Of a DNA stretch of 64,000 nt, positions 1-11,769 are shown piece after piece (positions within the stretch are counted from its first letter, which is position 1; each line of letters begins with the position of its first letter). Source of the stretch: Vigna angularis (lineage: Eukaryota > Streptophyta > Magnoliopsida > Fabales > Fabaceae). Where the stretch lies: assembly GCF_016808095.1 (NCBI RefSeq), contig NC_068979.1:29531960-29595959 (forward strand). Reading direction: 5' to 3'. The notes below the pieces were generated by a model. The model was not told where the DNA came from. It ran no database searches and saw only the letters and a program-made list of their open reading frames with translations. Position numbers and translations under genes: made by a program.

Positions 1-873
1 TTTTATTTTTCTGATTTAGTGTAAGTATACCCGATTTATAAAGCAAAAATTTGATATAAAAATTTATTAAATAACAGCTAAAAACCAACGGAATTGGTAA
101 GTATTTAAGTTAGATACTATTTTATAAACAAAAATTAATAATATTTAAAATAGTTTATATTATAAATAAAAATATACAATTAGTTTGTGAATTTGAATTT
201 AAATTAAATTTTAGCATTAATTACTAAAATTTTAATTACTTATTATTAATTGTTAGTTTAAATTTACAATTTACAAATTAATTATGATTTTTATTTATAA
301 TAAATTTATTTTAGTAATTAATTATTTCTTATTTTTAATATTAATTATTATTTAATGATTTTATTGTAATTTAAAATAAAAACTTTGCTACACAGATATG
401 CCATTTTTGCTACACAGAGAAAGGAGATGGAGCGATGAGATAGCAAGAAGTTTCGAGAAGTAAAAGAAATTAACTTTGCCTGACATAAGAATGGAGTAAA
501 CAAAAATAAAAATTAAACGTCCAAACTTGCTTAAAACATTTAAGGATTAAAATTACCGTTATATTAAATAAATTTACTAACGTTAGAATTAGAAGCTTTT
601 TTTATATCTAAGTAATCATACAGTTTTTAAATGTTTTTATTATATTATAAGTTAATAATATATGTAAATTGATTAAGTTAATATAAGAAAAATAAAAATA
701 AATAATAAAAATAACTTAATATTAACTATAAAAACTATAAACATAATATAAAAAACTGTATATGTTTCATATAAAATATTTTAAAATAAAAGTTACTTCT
801 AAAAAACCAGTTAATAATTATATTATAAAGAGTAAAATATAAATGAAAAGGATGTATACAAAATATGTATCTC

Positions 874-942
<69 letters not shown>

Positions 943-1203
943 GTATAGATAATTTAATGATTTAAATTAAATATTACTTTTTAAACATACAGAGGAAGTT
1001 AGTGTTATTTATTAAAATCATTAGGAAGATAAACAAGATTTAAAATGTTAACTAGACTTGAGTGTCTTACTAAACATAAAATGACATTTATTATCATAAA
1101 ATTATAAGAAGTGTGAGTATTATTTTATAACTAATTATATGAGGTGAGTGAAATTTTATTGGTTAAAAAGTTAATTTGTATATGTTATATTTATTTGTTG
1201 GAA
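1..1203. other. AT-rich intergenic DNA, no gene seen
   Basis: I see no coding signal here. The stretch is very AT-rich with short open frames only, and it ends at the target-site duplication of the Mutator-like element that follows. Confidence 0.6.
879..937. repeat. (AT)n microsatellite
   Basis: An uninterrupted run of alternating A and T, about 59 bp long. Confidence 0.95.
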
Positions 1204-1212
1204 TTATATTAT

Positions 1213-2800
1213 ATTTTAAACTCTCGATTGGTCCTCATATTTGTTGGTGAATCTCAAGTGGGTCATCGTTTTTTTTTTCTGTCTCAATTGAGTCCATATA
1301 CTTGTAAAATTGAGCCAATTAAGTCATCTCCGTTAAGTTTTCAATGACAATGTCTAACTGTGCTGAGCTGTATTTTTTTTTACATGGCGTGGCATTGTGT
1401 ATTAAATTGAATGGGTGATTTATTGTACAATCAATAATTTCACGTGGATGTGTTAAAGTTTTATATTTTTCCTTCCCTAAATGACTGAACCAATCCTGAA
1501 AATGCCTCCACAGGTTCCTCAACTAAACAAACCCAACAAGTTCTACTTCTTCTACGGCCACCGAAAACCCTCCCAAAATCGCCCTACCGGTCGCGGCGGC
1601 CTCTTCTCTAGCCGCCACCCACCACCGTTGCTGCTCAATCACAAAACCCATTCTCCTTGCTCCAGTAGTCGTTTCCCACCGTGATTGTTATTACCCTTAC
1701 CGGGCACCGGTTAGTTTTTGTCACATATGGGTTTCGACCTTCAACAGACCTAGATCCTTCCCTACCGTTTGGTCTCTGCGTTGAACCAGCCTCACAGACC
1801 TAACATTGTTCCTTGGACCATGCACTGTTCTCTCTCTTCTCTCACTAGGAAAGGAACGATTTTTAAGTAATTTGGCCTGAGATACATCGACCCTTATGAC
1901 AATAACAATTCCAATAGAAACAATTACAGAACACGATAAAATAAAAGAATCCATCATTATTTGTTCTCATTGAACATAGTGATAATGGGCAGCAAAACGA
2001 AACCTAAAACCTGATTCTGAGCGACAAGAATCAATACCTTGGAGACATGACAGGTTCCGACTAAGTAAACGTGGCAGACGCCGCCTTCGGCTGAAGACTC
2101 GCACAAGAGGACAATCAGTTTTTTGGATAGATCCTCCGGGAGCCTAACTGAGTGGTGGGTGAAGGCGGAGGTGTCGGTGGAGAATCAGAGAGAGGATAGG
2201 GTTTGGGAACAAGAAATTGATGCTGCGAAAAGAGATTTATGGCGATGAATAAAGGGTGTGTGCGAGTGAGGAAGAGAGCCATGAGCAATGTAGATTCACC
2301 ATCAGAGTTCAGATTGGCCAACCCTCCGCTCAACGCCGCCGGAGTCGTCGTCTTGCGTGGTTGCTACTGCATTTTCCGTCGAGGTCTCGCGGTTTCAAAT
2401 TTGGAATATTGTCGCCTTTGTTGGTTCGCTAGATTTTTAGAAGGGTGATCACGCCTTTCTGGTGCATTTTGCGCGGTGAAGCTCGTTTTGTGTGGTAGAG
2501 GCGATCTGGGCTCGCGATCTTGCCTGGCTGGTTGAAATGGGAGGTGATGGAAGATGAAGATAGACACGTGTGCACCACTGCTACATTAGCATAAAAAAAA
2601 TTTCACCTAATATAACACTGCTACATCAGCATTTTACGTGTGCACCACGTCATCACAATTAGACGTTGTTAGTGAAAACTTAACGGAGAGGGCTTAGTTG
2701 ACTCAATTTTACAAGTATATGGACCCAATTGAGACAAAAAAAAACGATGACCCACTTGAGATTCACCAACAAATGTGAGGACCAACCGAGGATTTAAACC
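1213..2800. mobile_element. Mutator-like element with long TIRs, possible Pack-MULE
   Basis: The two ends are inverted copies of each other over roughly 150 bp (about 1213-1360 and 2651-2800). Both arms carry the same text around 'TTGGTCCTCA', 'GTGGGTCATCG' and 'TCCGTTAAGTTTTCA'. The 9-mer TTATATTAT lies directly outside each end, at 1204-1212 and 2801-2809, which is the target duplication size of the Mutator superfamily. No transposase frame is visible, so the element is non-autonomous. The interior (about 1500-2560) is much richer in GC than its surroundings and contains short open frames on both strands, as expected if host gene fragments were captured. I could not identify a donor gene. 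The A/T-only target duplication could match by chance, but it lies exactly at the TIR ends. Confidence 0.8.
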
Positions 2801-2809
2801 TTATATTAT

Positions 2810-4536
2810 TAATAAAATGTAATTAATATAATTTTTAATATTTTTTAGAATATGGAAATAAAATAAAATTGATATTATAAACATACTAATGATTTTTTAT
2901 AATAAAAAAAATTATGATTATAAAAATAAATATAAGTTTTTATTTATTTTATAAGTAATTTTTTATTTTAAATAGTTATTTTACTTTAAAGAAATTGTTA
3001 AGTTTAAAAGAAACGGTCAAATAAGAAAAATATTAAATTTTTAAAAACAGTTAACACATGTTTATCATGTTTTGGTGTGCTTACTTTTTAGGATAATAAG
3101 AAATAATAAAATTATCAATAACTTCCAAATCTAAATAGAGAATGATAGTTATATCGTGGAAAGTAACAGGAGGTCTTTAGTTTTGATGGTCAATTGTTTT
3201 GGCCATTAGTCTGATGGTCAATTGTTTTGGCCATAAATGTTTAACGAATTAACTTCAGAATGTGGCTGTTTTATTTATTTTCATTTACAATGATCACCTA
3301 AATGGTGTGACCTTAGAGGATGTCTCTAGTGAGCAAATGTTGAAAAAAGGTGAAAGTGAGGCGTTGAGTAAAATGCTTGGTTTCAAGTTTCATTTGTTAA
3401 TGCAATTACCTTATTACGTTTTTGGTTTAGTGCAATATTTTATAGTAGTTCAGGTTTGAGTATATATTTTGTTATTATAAGTTATTTTTTGAATTATTTA
3501 TAATAGCATTTTATATACTTTACTTGAGTTAAATGCTTTATATTAGTAAAGTGTAATGAATTTTATGATACATAAATGTTACGAAAAATTGAATGTTAAA
3601 ACAATATTCAATTCATAAAAAAATTAAAGAAGTGTAAGTATAAAAGTGTAGTCTTTTTTTCCCTTCAATTCTAATTGTGAACTAAAATCTCAATACATTA
3701 ATATTTTGAAAATCCAAATTAACACATTAAAATGTCAGAAACTAAAAGTACAATAATTAAACCAACAAAAATTATTATCGATAGATTGACATTAGTGTGA
3801 TAAAGTTGATGGAGAACTATGATCAGGGACCAGTGAGACCTGGACAAGGGGATTTATCATTGATTTTTGTTTCTAGAATTTTGATTTTTTTCATGGAAAA
3901 TAATCATGAATTCAAATTTCTCAATATAACTTCACGATTTTTGTTTTTTACCTGATTTGTAGGGTTGTTTAGTATTATAGGTTCAAATTGATGAATGAAT
4001 ATAACTGGTGAAGTATATTTGTCATGCTATTCCTTTGGTGTTGAGTAGTCCTCGTCGATTATTGGCTTATGACTATCGATAATTATGTTATTGGAGGTTT
4101 CATTATTGGCTTGCCTGTTTTTAATAACATGCTTATTCTAGTATTTTTTTAATATCCACAACAAATAAATTTGGAGAAAGACAATGATATAGAAAAAGTA
4201 CTTAAATGTGAGGAAATTTAATGAAGAACAAAAATTCATTAAATGAATAGAGAAAAAAAAACTTATATGAAACATGTTAAAATAACTATTAATGTTTAAA
4301 AATTTAATGAACAATTATATTTTAAAGGGTAAAATAGGAATGATAAATTTGTGCACAAATTTTTTAATACATAGTAATAGATAAGTGTAAAACGGAAATG
4401 AAATGTTTACACTAAAGAGGCGGTTAAAAGAACCAATCTTCTTTATGTATAATTATTATTGAAATAAAAAAATATTATATAATAATATAAAATTATATAA
4501 TTGATAAACACAAACATAAACAAAATATATGTATAA
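2810..4536. other. AT-rich intergenic DNA with a 28-bp duplication
   Basis: No gene is supported. A 28-bp unit containing 'TGATGGTCAATTGTTTTGG' is repeated in tandem at 3184 and 3212. The rest is AT-rich with only short open frames. Confidence 0.6.
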
Positions 4537-4550
4537 TGTATTATAGTCAT

Positions 4551-5404
4551 CATATATAACGTTGAATTTTGTTATTATATGACGTTAACGTCGAATTTTG
4601 TCAATATTCGATGTTAGTCAATTTTTTTTTGTTTTTTTAATTAATTGTGATCCTTTTTTACAACTTTACAAGACTTGAAAAGCAAAAAAACAACAAATTT
4701 CGGTTTTTGGTATTTTATAAAGCATAAACTATGAACGTGTAGTGTAGTATCAACAACAAACAATAATAACCAACAACAAACAAGTTCAAACAAACAACAA
4801 CAATAAACAAGTTCAATCAAACAACAACAATAAACAAGTTCAATTAAACAACAACAACAAACAAGTTCAACAAAAAAAACAACAAACAAGTTCAACAAAT
4901 AAGTTCTTCAAAACGAAAACGAAAATGAAAACTAACATTCAAAAGGTGGGTTCGTTGGAATAAAGTTTTGTCACAGTGAGAGAGAAAACAGAATGTGTCT
5001 ATGAAGGATAAGAGGACGAAAATAATCGGTTAAAACAAACAAAAACCAGACATAAAGTAATTAATTAATATGCATTTGTATCAAATGAAAGAAAAATTAC
5101 ATATGATGCTCGTCAAACTTCGTTCGAGAAAAGTTTGAGAAGAGAAGAGAAGAGGGTATCGCGCGCTAAGATAAAGTGAATGAATTTTCAATCTCCCGCT
5201 CAAATTTTATTGAATTCGCTAACCTTTTGACGTCGAATTTAAAAGTCATTCGACGTGTTATATCCTTTTACATCAAATTACAATTCTAAACGATGTTTAA
5301 TAATTGCATTTATTTACAAAAATGTCACCGCTCATTTTTAACGTTAGTTATCCAGTAGTTCGACGTTGAACGCGTGACGTTATATGTTGTTTTTGTACTA
5401 GTGA
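4551..5404. mobile_element. probable CACTA-type transposon remnant
   Basis: Read on the minus strand from 5404, the sequence begins CACTAGTACAAAAAC, a plausible CACTA terminus. It is followed by several copies of an ACGTCGAA-like subterminal motif on both strands. Similar ACGT motifs lie near 4560-4610. The left terminus does not show a matching CACTA end, so the element is truncated or rearranged. The 14-mer TGTATTATAGTCAT occurs at 4537-4550 and again at 5423-5436 and may mark the edges of the inserted block. Confidence 0.45.
4779..4903. repeat. 27-bp minisatellite, CAA-rich
   Basis: Five tandem units start at 4779, 4806, 4833, 4860 and 4885. Each opens with AACAAGTTCAA and continues into a CAA/ACA run. 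The first three spacings are 27 bp and the last is 25 bp. The array lies inside the probable CACTA remnant. Confidence 0.9.
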
Positions 5405-5436
5405 GCATATTGAAATAAGTATTGTATTATAGTCAT

Positions 5437-6045
5437 ATGATAAGATATATTGAAAAATAAATTGTTTTTCCTACCACTACATTTATTGTTGTTAGCGGCA
5501 CTGTCATCTAATGTCATCATCTAGTGTTGTTATTATCGGAGTTCCAGTTTCGATCGATGATCACACGGTTTGATCATCTCGACTAGGTAACTATCGTGCA
5601 TCAACAACACCTTTATTGGAGTTTTTACACGTTCTCAACACCTTTTTTAAGTTGTGAATTTGCTTCTCTTTCCCGTCATGCACGGTGGCACGTGTTATCT
5701 CTTCTCAGACAGCGATTTAGAGCGTCAAGGTCACTCTTTTTCCTCTTTCAAGTTTGTCATGCGCGGTCGCACGTCTCGTCTCCTCTCAGGCAGCTAATCA
5801 AACCATCGAGATCGCTCTTTTTTCTCTTTCAGGTGCTTTGATTGAAGAATCTTGGATTTGTAAGGTTTCTCTATCCTGTTCATCAATGGCTTTTTCCACT
5901 ACTATCTCTTCTGATCTCCCTTTTGTTATTATTGCGTTTGACTCGTCCATATATTTTTTTCTCCAATGGCAAATGTCGCAACCGGAATCGCGACGGGACG
6001 ACGATCCAATAAAAAAAAGAATCATTTTTGAAAAAAAGAGATTTT
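5437..6045 (-). mobile_element. internal stub of LTR retroelement, with 81-bp duplication
   Basis: This lies just inside the primer binding site of the minus-strand LTR at 6056-11712, so it is probably the start of that element's internal region, cut short to the left. It contains a diverged direct duplication with 81-bp offset (about 5676-5756 and 5757-5837), marked by 'TCATGC.CGGT.GCACGT'. No gag or pol motif is visible. Some of the left part may be unrelated DNA. Confidence 0.4.
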
Positions 6046-6055
6046 GGAGTCGCCA
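6046..6055 (-). other. retrotransposon primer binding site (tRNA-Arg type)
   Basis: On the minus strand this reads TGGCGACTCC, the primer binding site typical of plant Ogre/Tat Ty3-gypsy elements, which use tRNA-Arg. It sits next to text expected at the 3' end of such LTRs ('GGTGCTAATACCTTCCCTAC', about 6153-6172). Confidence 0.65.
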
Positions 6056-6297
6056 CCATAGTTTATTCTGGAAAACTACGGAAAAACCATAAAATGATAA
6101 GGCATGGTCAAATTGAACCAGATTCTTGGTTCGGGAGTCGGTTACGTGTAGGGAAGGTATTAGCACCCTACAACGCCTGCCCTAAGGCAGTACCTTTAAC
6201 TAAATGTGCGAATGTGGATGTGGTTTTCAAAGTATTTAACTTCCCCTTAAAATATAACTCAAAAGAAACAAACAATATTTTTTAGCTTTTTGGGCCC

Positions 6298-6521
6298 GAC
6301 AAGGATTGACCTTGCTCCTACGTATTCTCATGCAGAATGAGAAATCAGGGTTCCGTAGTTCATTTAGAAACTGTTTGAGGAAATTGTTGTTTAAGAAATT
6401 GTTTAGAAAATTGTTTTGGGAAATGATTTGGATTTTTTGGGAGAGTGAGCCTGACAAGGACTGGCCTTGCTCCTACGTATCTCCACTTTTGATGGAGAAT
6501 CAAGGATCACGTAGTTCTGGC
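6298..6521. repeat. 155-bp-offset direct repeat in the LTR
   Basis: Two diverged copies start at 6298 and 6453. Both contain 'GACAAGGA.TG.CCTTGCTCC' followed by 'TACGTAT' and end in a 'CGTAGTTC' motif. Confidence 0.8.
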
Positions 6522-6680
6522 AAGACGATATTGTTTGTTGCTTGAAATTGTTGATGTTTTTAGTTTTTGAAGATTTTTTATGTTTTTGGTATTTTCATTT
6601 TAGAAAAGAGAAAAGGTTTGCAGCACAAGGACGATGCGTGCGATCACACATGTGCCTAAACCTTTGAAACATATTTTTTT

Positions 6681-6940
6681 GCGTAATGAGTACTAGGCTG
6701 ATGCGTACGATCGCACGAGCACTCACACGGCTTTTTTTTCTTATTGTTTTGCGTAATGAGTACTAGGCTGATGCGTACGATCGCACGAGCACTCACACGG
6801 CTTTCTCTTTTATTGTTTTGCGTAATGAGTACTAGGCTGATGCGTACGATCGCACGAGCACTCACACGGCTTTTTATTTATTTTATATTTGGGCAATAAG
6901 TACTAGGCTGATGCGTACGATCGCACGAGTACTCATACCG
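6681..6940. repeat. four-copy repeat of about 70 bp
   Basis: Units begin at about 6681, 6751, 6820 and 6890. The conserved core of about 50 bp contains 'GAGTACTAGGCTGATGCGTA' and 'CGATCGCACGAG'. The units are separated by variable T-rich spacers. A more degenerate unit lies near 6620-6660. Confidence 0.9.
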
Positions 6941-7139
6941 AGATTTATTACATTAAATGTTTTTAAGTTTTATATATTTTTTATTTACAATTTTTATAAT
7001 TTTTAAGTAAAACAACACAAATAAGTTTACTAAATAAAACAAAGGGGTGAGAGTTGTGTACAAGGGGTGAGAAAAATAAATAAATAAAAAACATAAAAAC
7101 AAAGCCCGACGTGAATAGGGATGCCGAACATTCCGTCGC

Positions 7140-8050
7140 AGGCGATCGTGCAGTTCGTGGTAGAGACCGAACGTACGTTGGGAAAGGAGGTGAATGACGA
7201 GCGTTCGTTGGGGACGAGCGTTCGTTTGGGAAATGGGCGAACGGTCACTGGGGAGAGTTGACGGACGCTTGGGAACTAACTGAATGACGAGCGCTCGTTT
7301 GATGGAGAGGGTGACCAAACCGTCCGTTTGAGAAATGGACGAACGATCGTTGGGAGGGAACGCTAAATGGCGGGCGTTCGTTATAGAAATGACGAACGAT
7401 TGAAAAAGGCTGGTGAATGACGAGCGCCCAAATAGAGAGCGCTCGTCGGAGAGTTGACGAGCGTTGAGAAAGGATTCAGAAGAACGAGCGCTAGTTAGGA
7501 GATGGTCACCAAACCGTTCGTTTGAGAAATGGACGAACGATCGTTGGAGAGTATGCGAACGGACGCTGGGAAACGGGTTGAATGACGAGCGTTCGTTTGG
7601 GCGAGCGTTCGTTCGGACGAGCGTTCGTTGTGGAGTATGCGAACGGACGCTGGGAAACGGGTTGGATGACGAGCGTTCGTTTGGGCGAGCGTTCGTTCGG
7701 ACGAGCGTTCGTTGTGGAGTATGCGAACGGACGCTGGGAAACGGGTTGAATGACGAGCGTTCGTTTGTGCGAGCGTTCGTTCGGACGAGCGTTCGTTGTG
7801 GAGTATGCGAACGGACGCTGGGAAACGGGTTGAATGACGAGCGTTCGTTTGGGCGAGCGTTCGTTCGGACGAGCGTTCGTTGTGGAAGATGTCGGACGGG
7901 AAGAGGAGACTTAATGACGAGCGCTCGCATGGGCGAGCGTTCATTGGGGAAATGGGGACGGTCGCTCGTTGTGGCAGATGTCGGACGGACGCTGGAAAAG
8001 GAGACTTAATGACGAGCGCTCGCATGGGCGAGCGTTCGTTGTGGAAGATG
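7140..8050. repeat. CpG-rich palindromic array with 84-bp tandem core
   Basis: The core consists of four near-identical 84-bp units (about 7547, 7631, 7715 and 7799, ending near 7882). Each contains three copies of GCGTTCGTT-type sequence whose partial palindrome is ACGAGCGTTCGT. Looser copies of the same motif extend from about 7140 to 8050. Because 84 is divisible by three, open frames run through the array on both strands. I do not regard them as genes. The CpG density stands out sharply from the AT-rich surroundings. Confidence 0.9.
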
Positions 8051-11000
8051 ATGAAGATGAATATGAAGATGGTGGAAGTTTGAAGTGGAAACGTGAAGGT
8101 GGTGGGTTTCGTGGTGATGAGAGAAGAAGTTGATGGTGGCTGGGATGGAGGCTGTTTGACAGTGGAGGTGCTATAGGAATGTTGGTGACACTCACGGTGG
8201 CTGGTGGTGATGTTGGTCGTTCGGAGGTTAGGCCGTGAGTTGTTTCCTGGGGTTCTTTCGGTATTGACAGAGAAAGATGAGGGGTGATAGCCGTGAGGTA
8301 TGGGTTGAAGATGATGGAGGTGGTGACGACGGCCAGAGGTTGGAGTTCGGCTATGAGGTGTTTTTTGAAAGGATGAAGGTTCAGTTGGAAGTAAAGGCTG
8401 TGAGGTCAGGATGAAGAAGTAGAGGGAGTCAGTGCCCCCCAGGTATTGGAGATGATGAAGAAAGAAGTTGAAGCTGTTGGCCGAATGGTGACAATGAAGA
8501 TGGTGGGTGTTGGGGACCTGAAGGAATCGGAGATGAAGGCGGAGGAAGATGTGGGATTCGAAGGAGGGGTTGCACGGGGAGGAAAATGGATTTGGCGGGG
8601 GCGTATGGTTGGGAATGATGAGCCGAGGGGTGGCAAATGAGTATGGTTGATGATTGAGGGAGGGAGAGTACCGCGCCGAGAGAGTTCTCGGTGGTTGGGA
8701 GAGCGGTTCCAATGGAGGACGGAATGGTTCAGTGAGGATGAAAGTACTGTTCTACTATCTTTGTCATCCCATTTACTGTTTCAAAATGTTGATCGTAGGA
8801 AATGGACAGAGACGTGTAAGCCTATTTTTGATCGAAATGGCACAAAAGAAGCGGGTAAGAGTGGGTCCGGGGAGATGATGATGATAACAGCGAACATAAA
8901 CCAACTTCCACAACCAGAGGAATCAGAGACAGTCATAGGCAAACCTAGCAACTTCAAAGACATACATGCATACGTGCAAAAGCAAGCAAACAACTCGTTA
9001 AAATAACATTACTTACCTCTCGAAGATCCGCTTTCTATGGTAAGCTTGTGTTTCCAATTAATCCCCTCCTCCCTTAGGTAGCCGACTTCTCCCTTCTCTT
9101 TGCTGTGAATCCTCTCTCCCTGAACCGAGAATGGTAGTGGCTGCTGAACGTGTGCTTTCTAGGTGGCTTGTAGACCAAACTCAACTTGCTTCTTCTCCCA
9201 TGCAACGTTACAAGAATGACCGTGTTCTTCCCTTAGTAGTGCAGCTGGTTGTGTACGTTCCAAGGGCAGTTTATGCGTGTGTTTGGAGGGAGGTTCCAGT
9301 GGGGAATGGAATGGTGATGACGGCAGAGGTGTATGGTTGCTGATGGGAGATGAGTTTGGTGGCATCTGTTACAAGACCTGTATGATGGGTTCACAGGTTT
9401 GGGGTTTCGAAGTAGTTATGGGAGATGGCTCTTGAAGATTGGTTCCTCTTTGTTAAACCTCGGGTCCTCCTCCTCAAAAAAATGGATGATCCCCCTCCTT
9501 CGTTCTAGTCTCCTCCTTTTATCTTTCAAGCTTGCATGGTGCCAAACACAATAGAATCACGGACGTTTTCTTGCTCCCCACTTCCAAAAAAAACAACTCC
9601 CGTGACTTCTAATTACTTCCCGTGACCTCTCCTTCATTTATCTTCAGCACACTTTCTTCAATCAAAGTTCCTTCTTTGTTGCCCACTGGAACAAGAATGT
9701 GTGTGTGGGTCATGCTCTGATACATTCTACTCCCGCATTCCATGCTCCAATATTTTAATAAAATGTACTCAGCTTCAATACAGTTTTATCTCTAGTGACT
9801 TCATACAATTAATTAATCACCACATTGTGCATGGAGAGAGGGCCCTCCATTCTTATCACGGTGCTTCCCTTCTCGGCTAGGTGCAGCTCCAGCCCAGAAT
9901 CAGCGTGCCATCATCTTCCATTCATCACCACCGTAGCTTCATTTGTCAAGCTTCTATCACGACACCACTTCATCTTCCTTGCTTCACCGTACAATCACGT
10001 TGCAGCTGGTCCCAAACGTCCCAGTTCTCTGCTTGCTGGACATGCTTTCTGCTGCCTTCATCCGTGACCCTCTCTGCACTCTGCTGGAGCTGCTTCAACA
10101 CATCCCCATCATTCTCCAAAATAAGTGGCAAGTGGTGGTTGTTGTTCACTCTCCCTCTCGGTGTGCTCATTGACCGCCTTCTTGTCAAGTGGTTCTTCCA
10201 TGTCATCAGAACACCATTTTATTCTCCTTCTTCCATGTCCCTCCACCTTCACGTGCATGTGCTGACCAAACTGCATCCACTTACACATGTGTTCCTGGGA
10301 AAACCTGCTTACTGCTGTGTGTGTCTTAGAGCTGTTGCTCTGGACGTGACAGAGTTGGAGCATGGAGGTCAATGATGATAGGTGGGAACCTCTGCTGTCC
10401 GTCACATGCTCACCAAACCAAACGAAAGTGAATACAAAAAAAACATAGCAGCTGCTCTTTCTTTATTCCAAGGAAGCCATTACTTCAATGTGCCTCCAGC
10501 TCACTTTCACGCGGCAGCACCTCCTTGCCAGTGCACTTACACTATTTTTCTGCATGCTTCTTACCATCTTCACGTGCTGCCATGCCCCTTTGTTTTGCTG
10601 CCATGTGCGTCTCAAGCTGGATGAAATTTGTTGCTGCAGGCCGTGAGCTTCTCAACTGCTGGAGAGTGTTGGCTGGTGATGGTAGCTGCCGTGGTTGGAG
10701 GAGAGGAAGAAGATGAGTGTCGTGGTGGCAGGGAGGTTGAACGTAGAAGGAGATGATGAGGACGGTGAGATTGGGTTGAATGGTGGTGATGTGGTGATTC
10801 ACGGGTGTGGTTGTTTGCAGGTCCGGTGCTGGAGGTGGTGAGGTCAGAGGTAGACGATGGTAGCGAAGTGGGTTGGTCTGAGATTGTGAAATGGTTGTGA
10901 TGGAATGATGGGTTGCGTTCAGCTTCATGATGGCTGGATATGGGTGGCACTGTGCCTTGGCTACCGATATGGTGGTTACAATGGTCGTGTGATGAGTGAA

Positions 11001-11769
11001 ATATATTGAAAGAGATGAATGGAGGGAAACATAAATGACGAGAAGTTTCGGCCGAGGCCTTGTATTTTTGTTGTGATTGAACCGAGAATTGGTAGATACT
11101 CTTGAAGCTTTCTGTAACTTCTCAGAGTAGTTTCCTCGTCTTTGCTCTTTTTCAGTCTCCTCTTTTCTTTCAAGCCCTTTTTTTTTAGTAGCTTCCGGGA
11201 GGCAAGTGGAATAAAGTCTGCAGCATCCAAACATGCCAGGCACATGGGAGGTAACCACTAGTGGCTGCCATGGAGTCAAACTTGTGCGACTGGAAACTGC
11301 AGGTGTGCATGGTGGCTGCCATGTGAGGCGGGAAAGCATCTTCTCTGCAAAGATTAGGAAACCACCGTGGCATCCCTTTTTATTATTTTATAAATATATA
11401 TATATTTTTTTTGTATTTTTGTATTTTATGTATTTTTTGTATTTCGTATATATATATATAGTTTTTTTTGATTTTATAAAAATGAAACTAAAGTAAAATA
11501 AAGTTAACTAAAAACAAAAATGAAAATAAAAGATGAAGTAAATATAAAATCAAATTAAAACAGAAAAGATTTATTATTTTTTTATTTTTTTTATGAGAAT
11601 AAACTAAAAAAAAAGAAGATAAAACAAAAATGAAAATAAAGAGGAAAAAAGATACAAATTCTGACACACATTTTCTTTATTTAATGTACCCGGACGAAAT
11701 TGGGTGTTGACAGCAAAGACGACTTTTGTTAGTTTATTTATAGTCGTGGTGGCTCTTTAACAATAACAT

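Larger units (their letters stand above)
6056..11712 (-). mobile_element. very long LTR of an Ogre/Tat-like Ty3-gypsy element
   Basis: The right boundary, read on the minus strand from 11712, is TGTCAACACCCAATTTCGTC, a start typical of Ogre/Tat LTRs. The left boundary abuts the tRNA-Arg-type primer binding site at 6046-6055. Between them lie tandem repeats, CpG-rich palindromes and low-complexity tracts, and no recognisable protein. An LTR of about 5.6 kb is large, but Ogre elements are known for multi-kilobase LTRs. The element would run to lower coordinates but only about 0.6 kb of interior remains, and I see no second LTR. Alternatively the two boundaries belong to one family but other insertions lie between them. 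The long open frames in this block arise from repeat units whose length is a multiple of three. Confidence 0.55.

Noticed and set aside
1481..1684. A frame in the first Mutator-like element resembling the N-terminus of a nuclear-encoded plastid protein
   Set aside because: The phrase FYFFYGHRKPSQNRP looks familiar, but I could not name the gene reliably. It is left as possible captured sequence.
5754..6166. Overlapping frames of 112 to 122 codons on both strands
   Set aside because: They span the primer binding site and the retroelement leader. Neither resembles gag or any other protein.
6953..7930. A 325-codon open frame on the minus strand
   Set aside because: It is the same repeat artefact, made of repeated 'QRTLVRTNAR' units from the 84-bp array.
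7495..8712. A 405-codon open frame on the minus strand
   Set aside because: It runs through the 84-bp palindromic array and low-complexity flanks. The period is a multiple of three, so frames stay open on both strands. The product is Pro/Ser/His-rich repeat text with no family resemblance.
10542..11339. A 265-codon open frame on the minus strand in the giant LTR
   Set aside because: It is low-complexity (His, Thr, Pro, Ser), has no recognisable domain, and lies inside a probable LTR.
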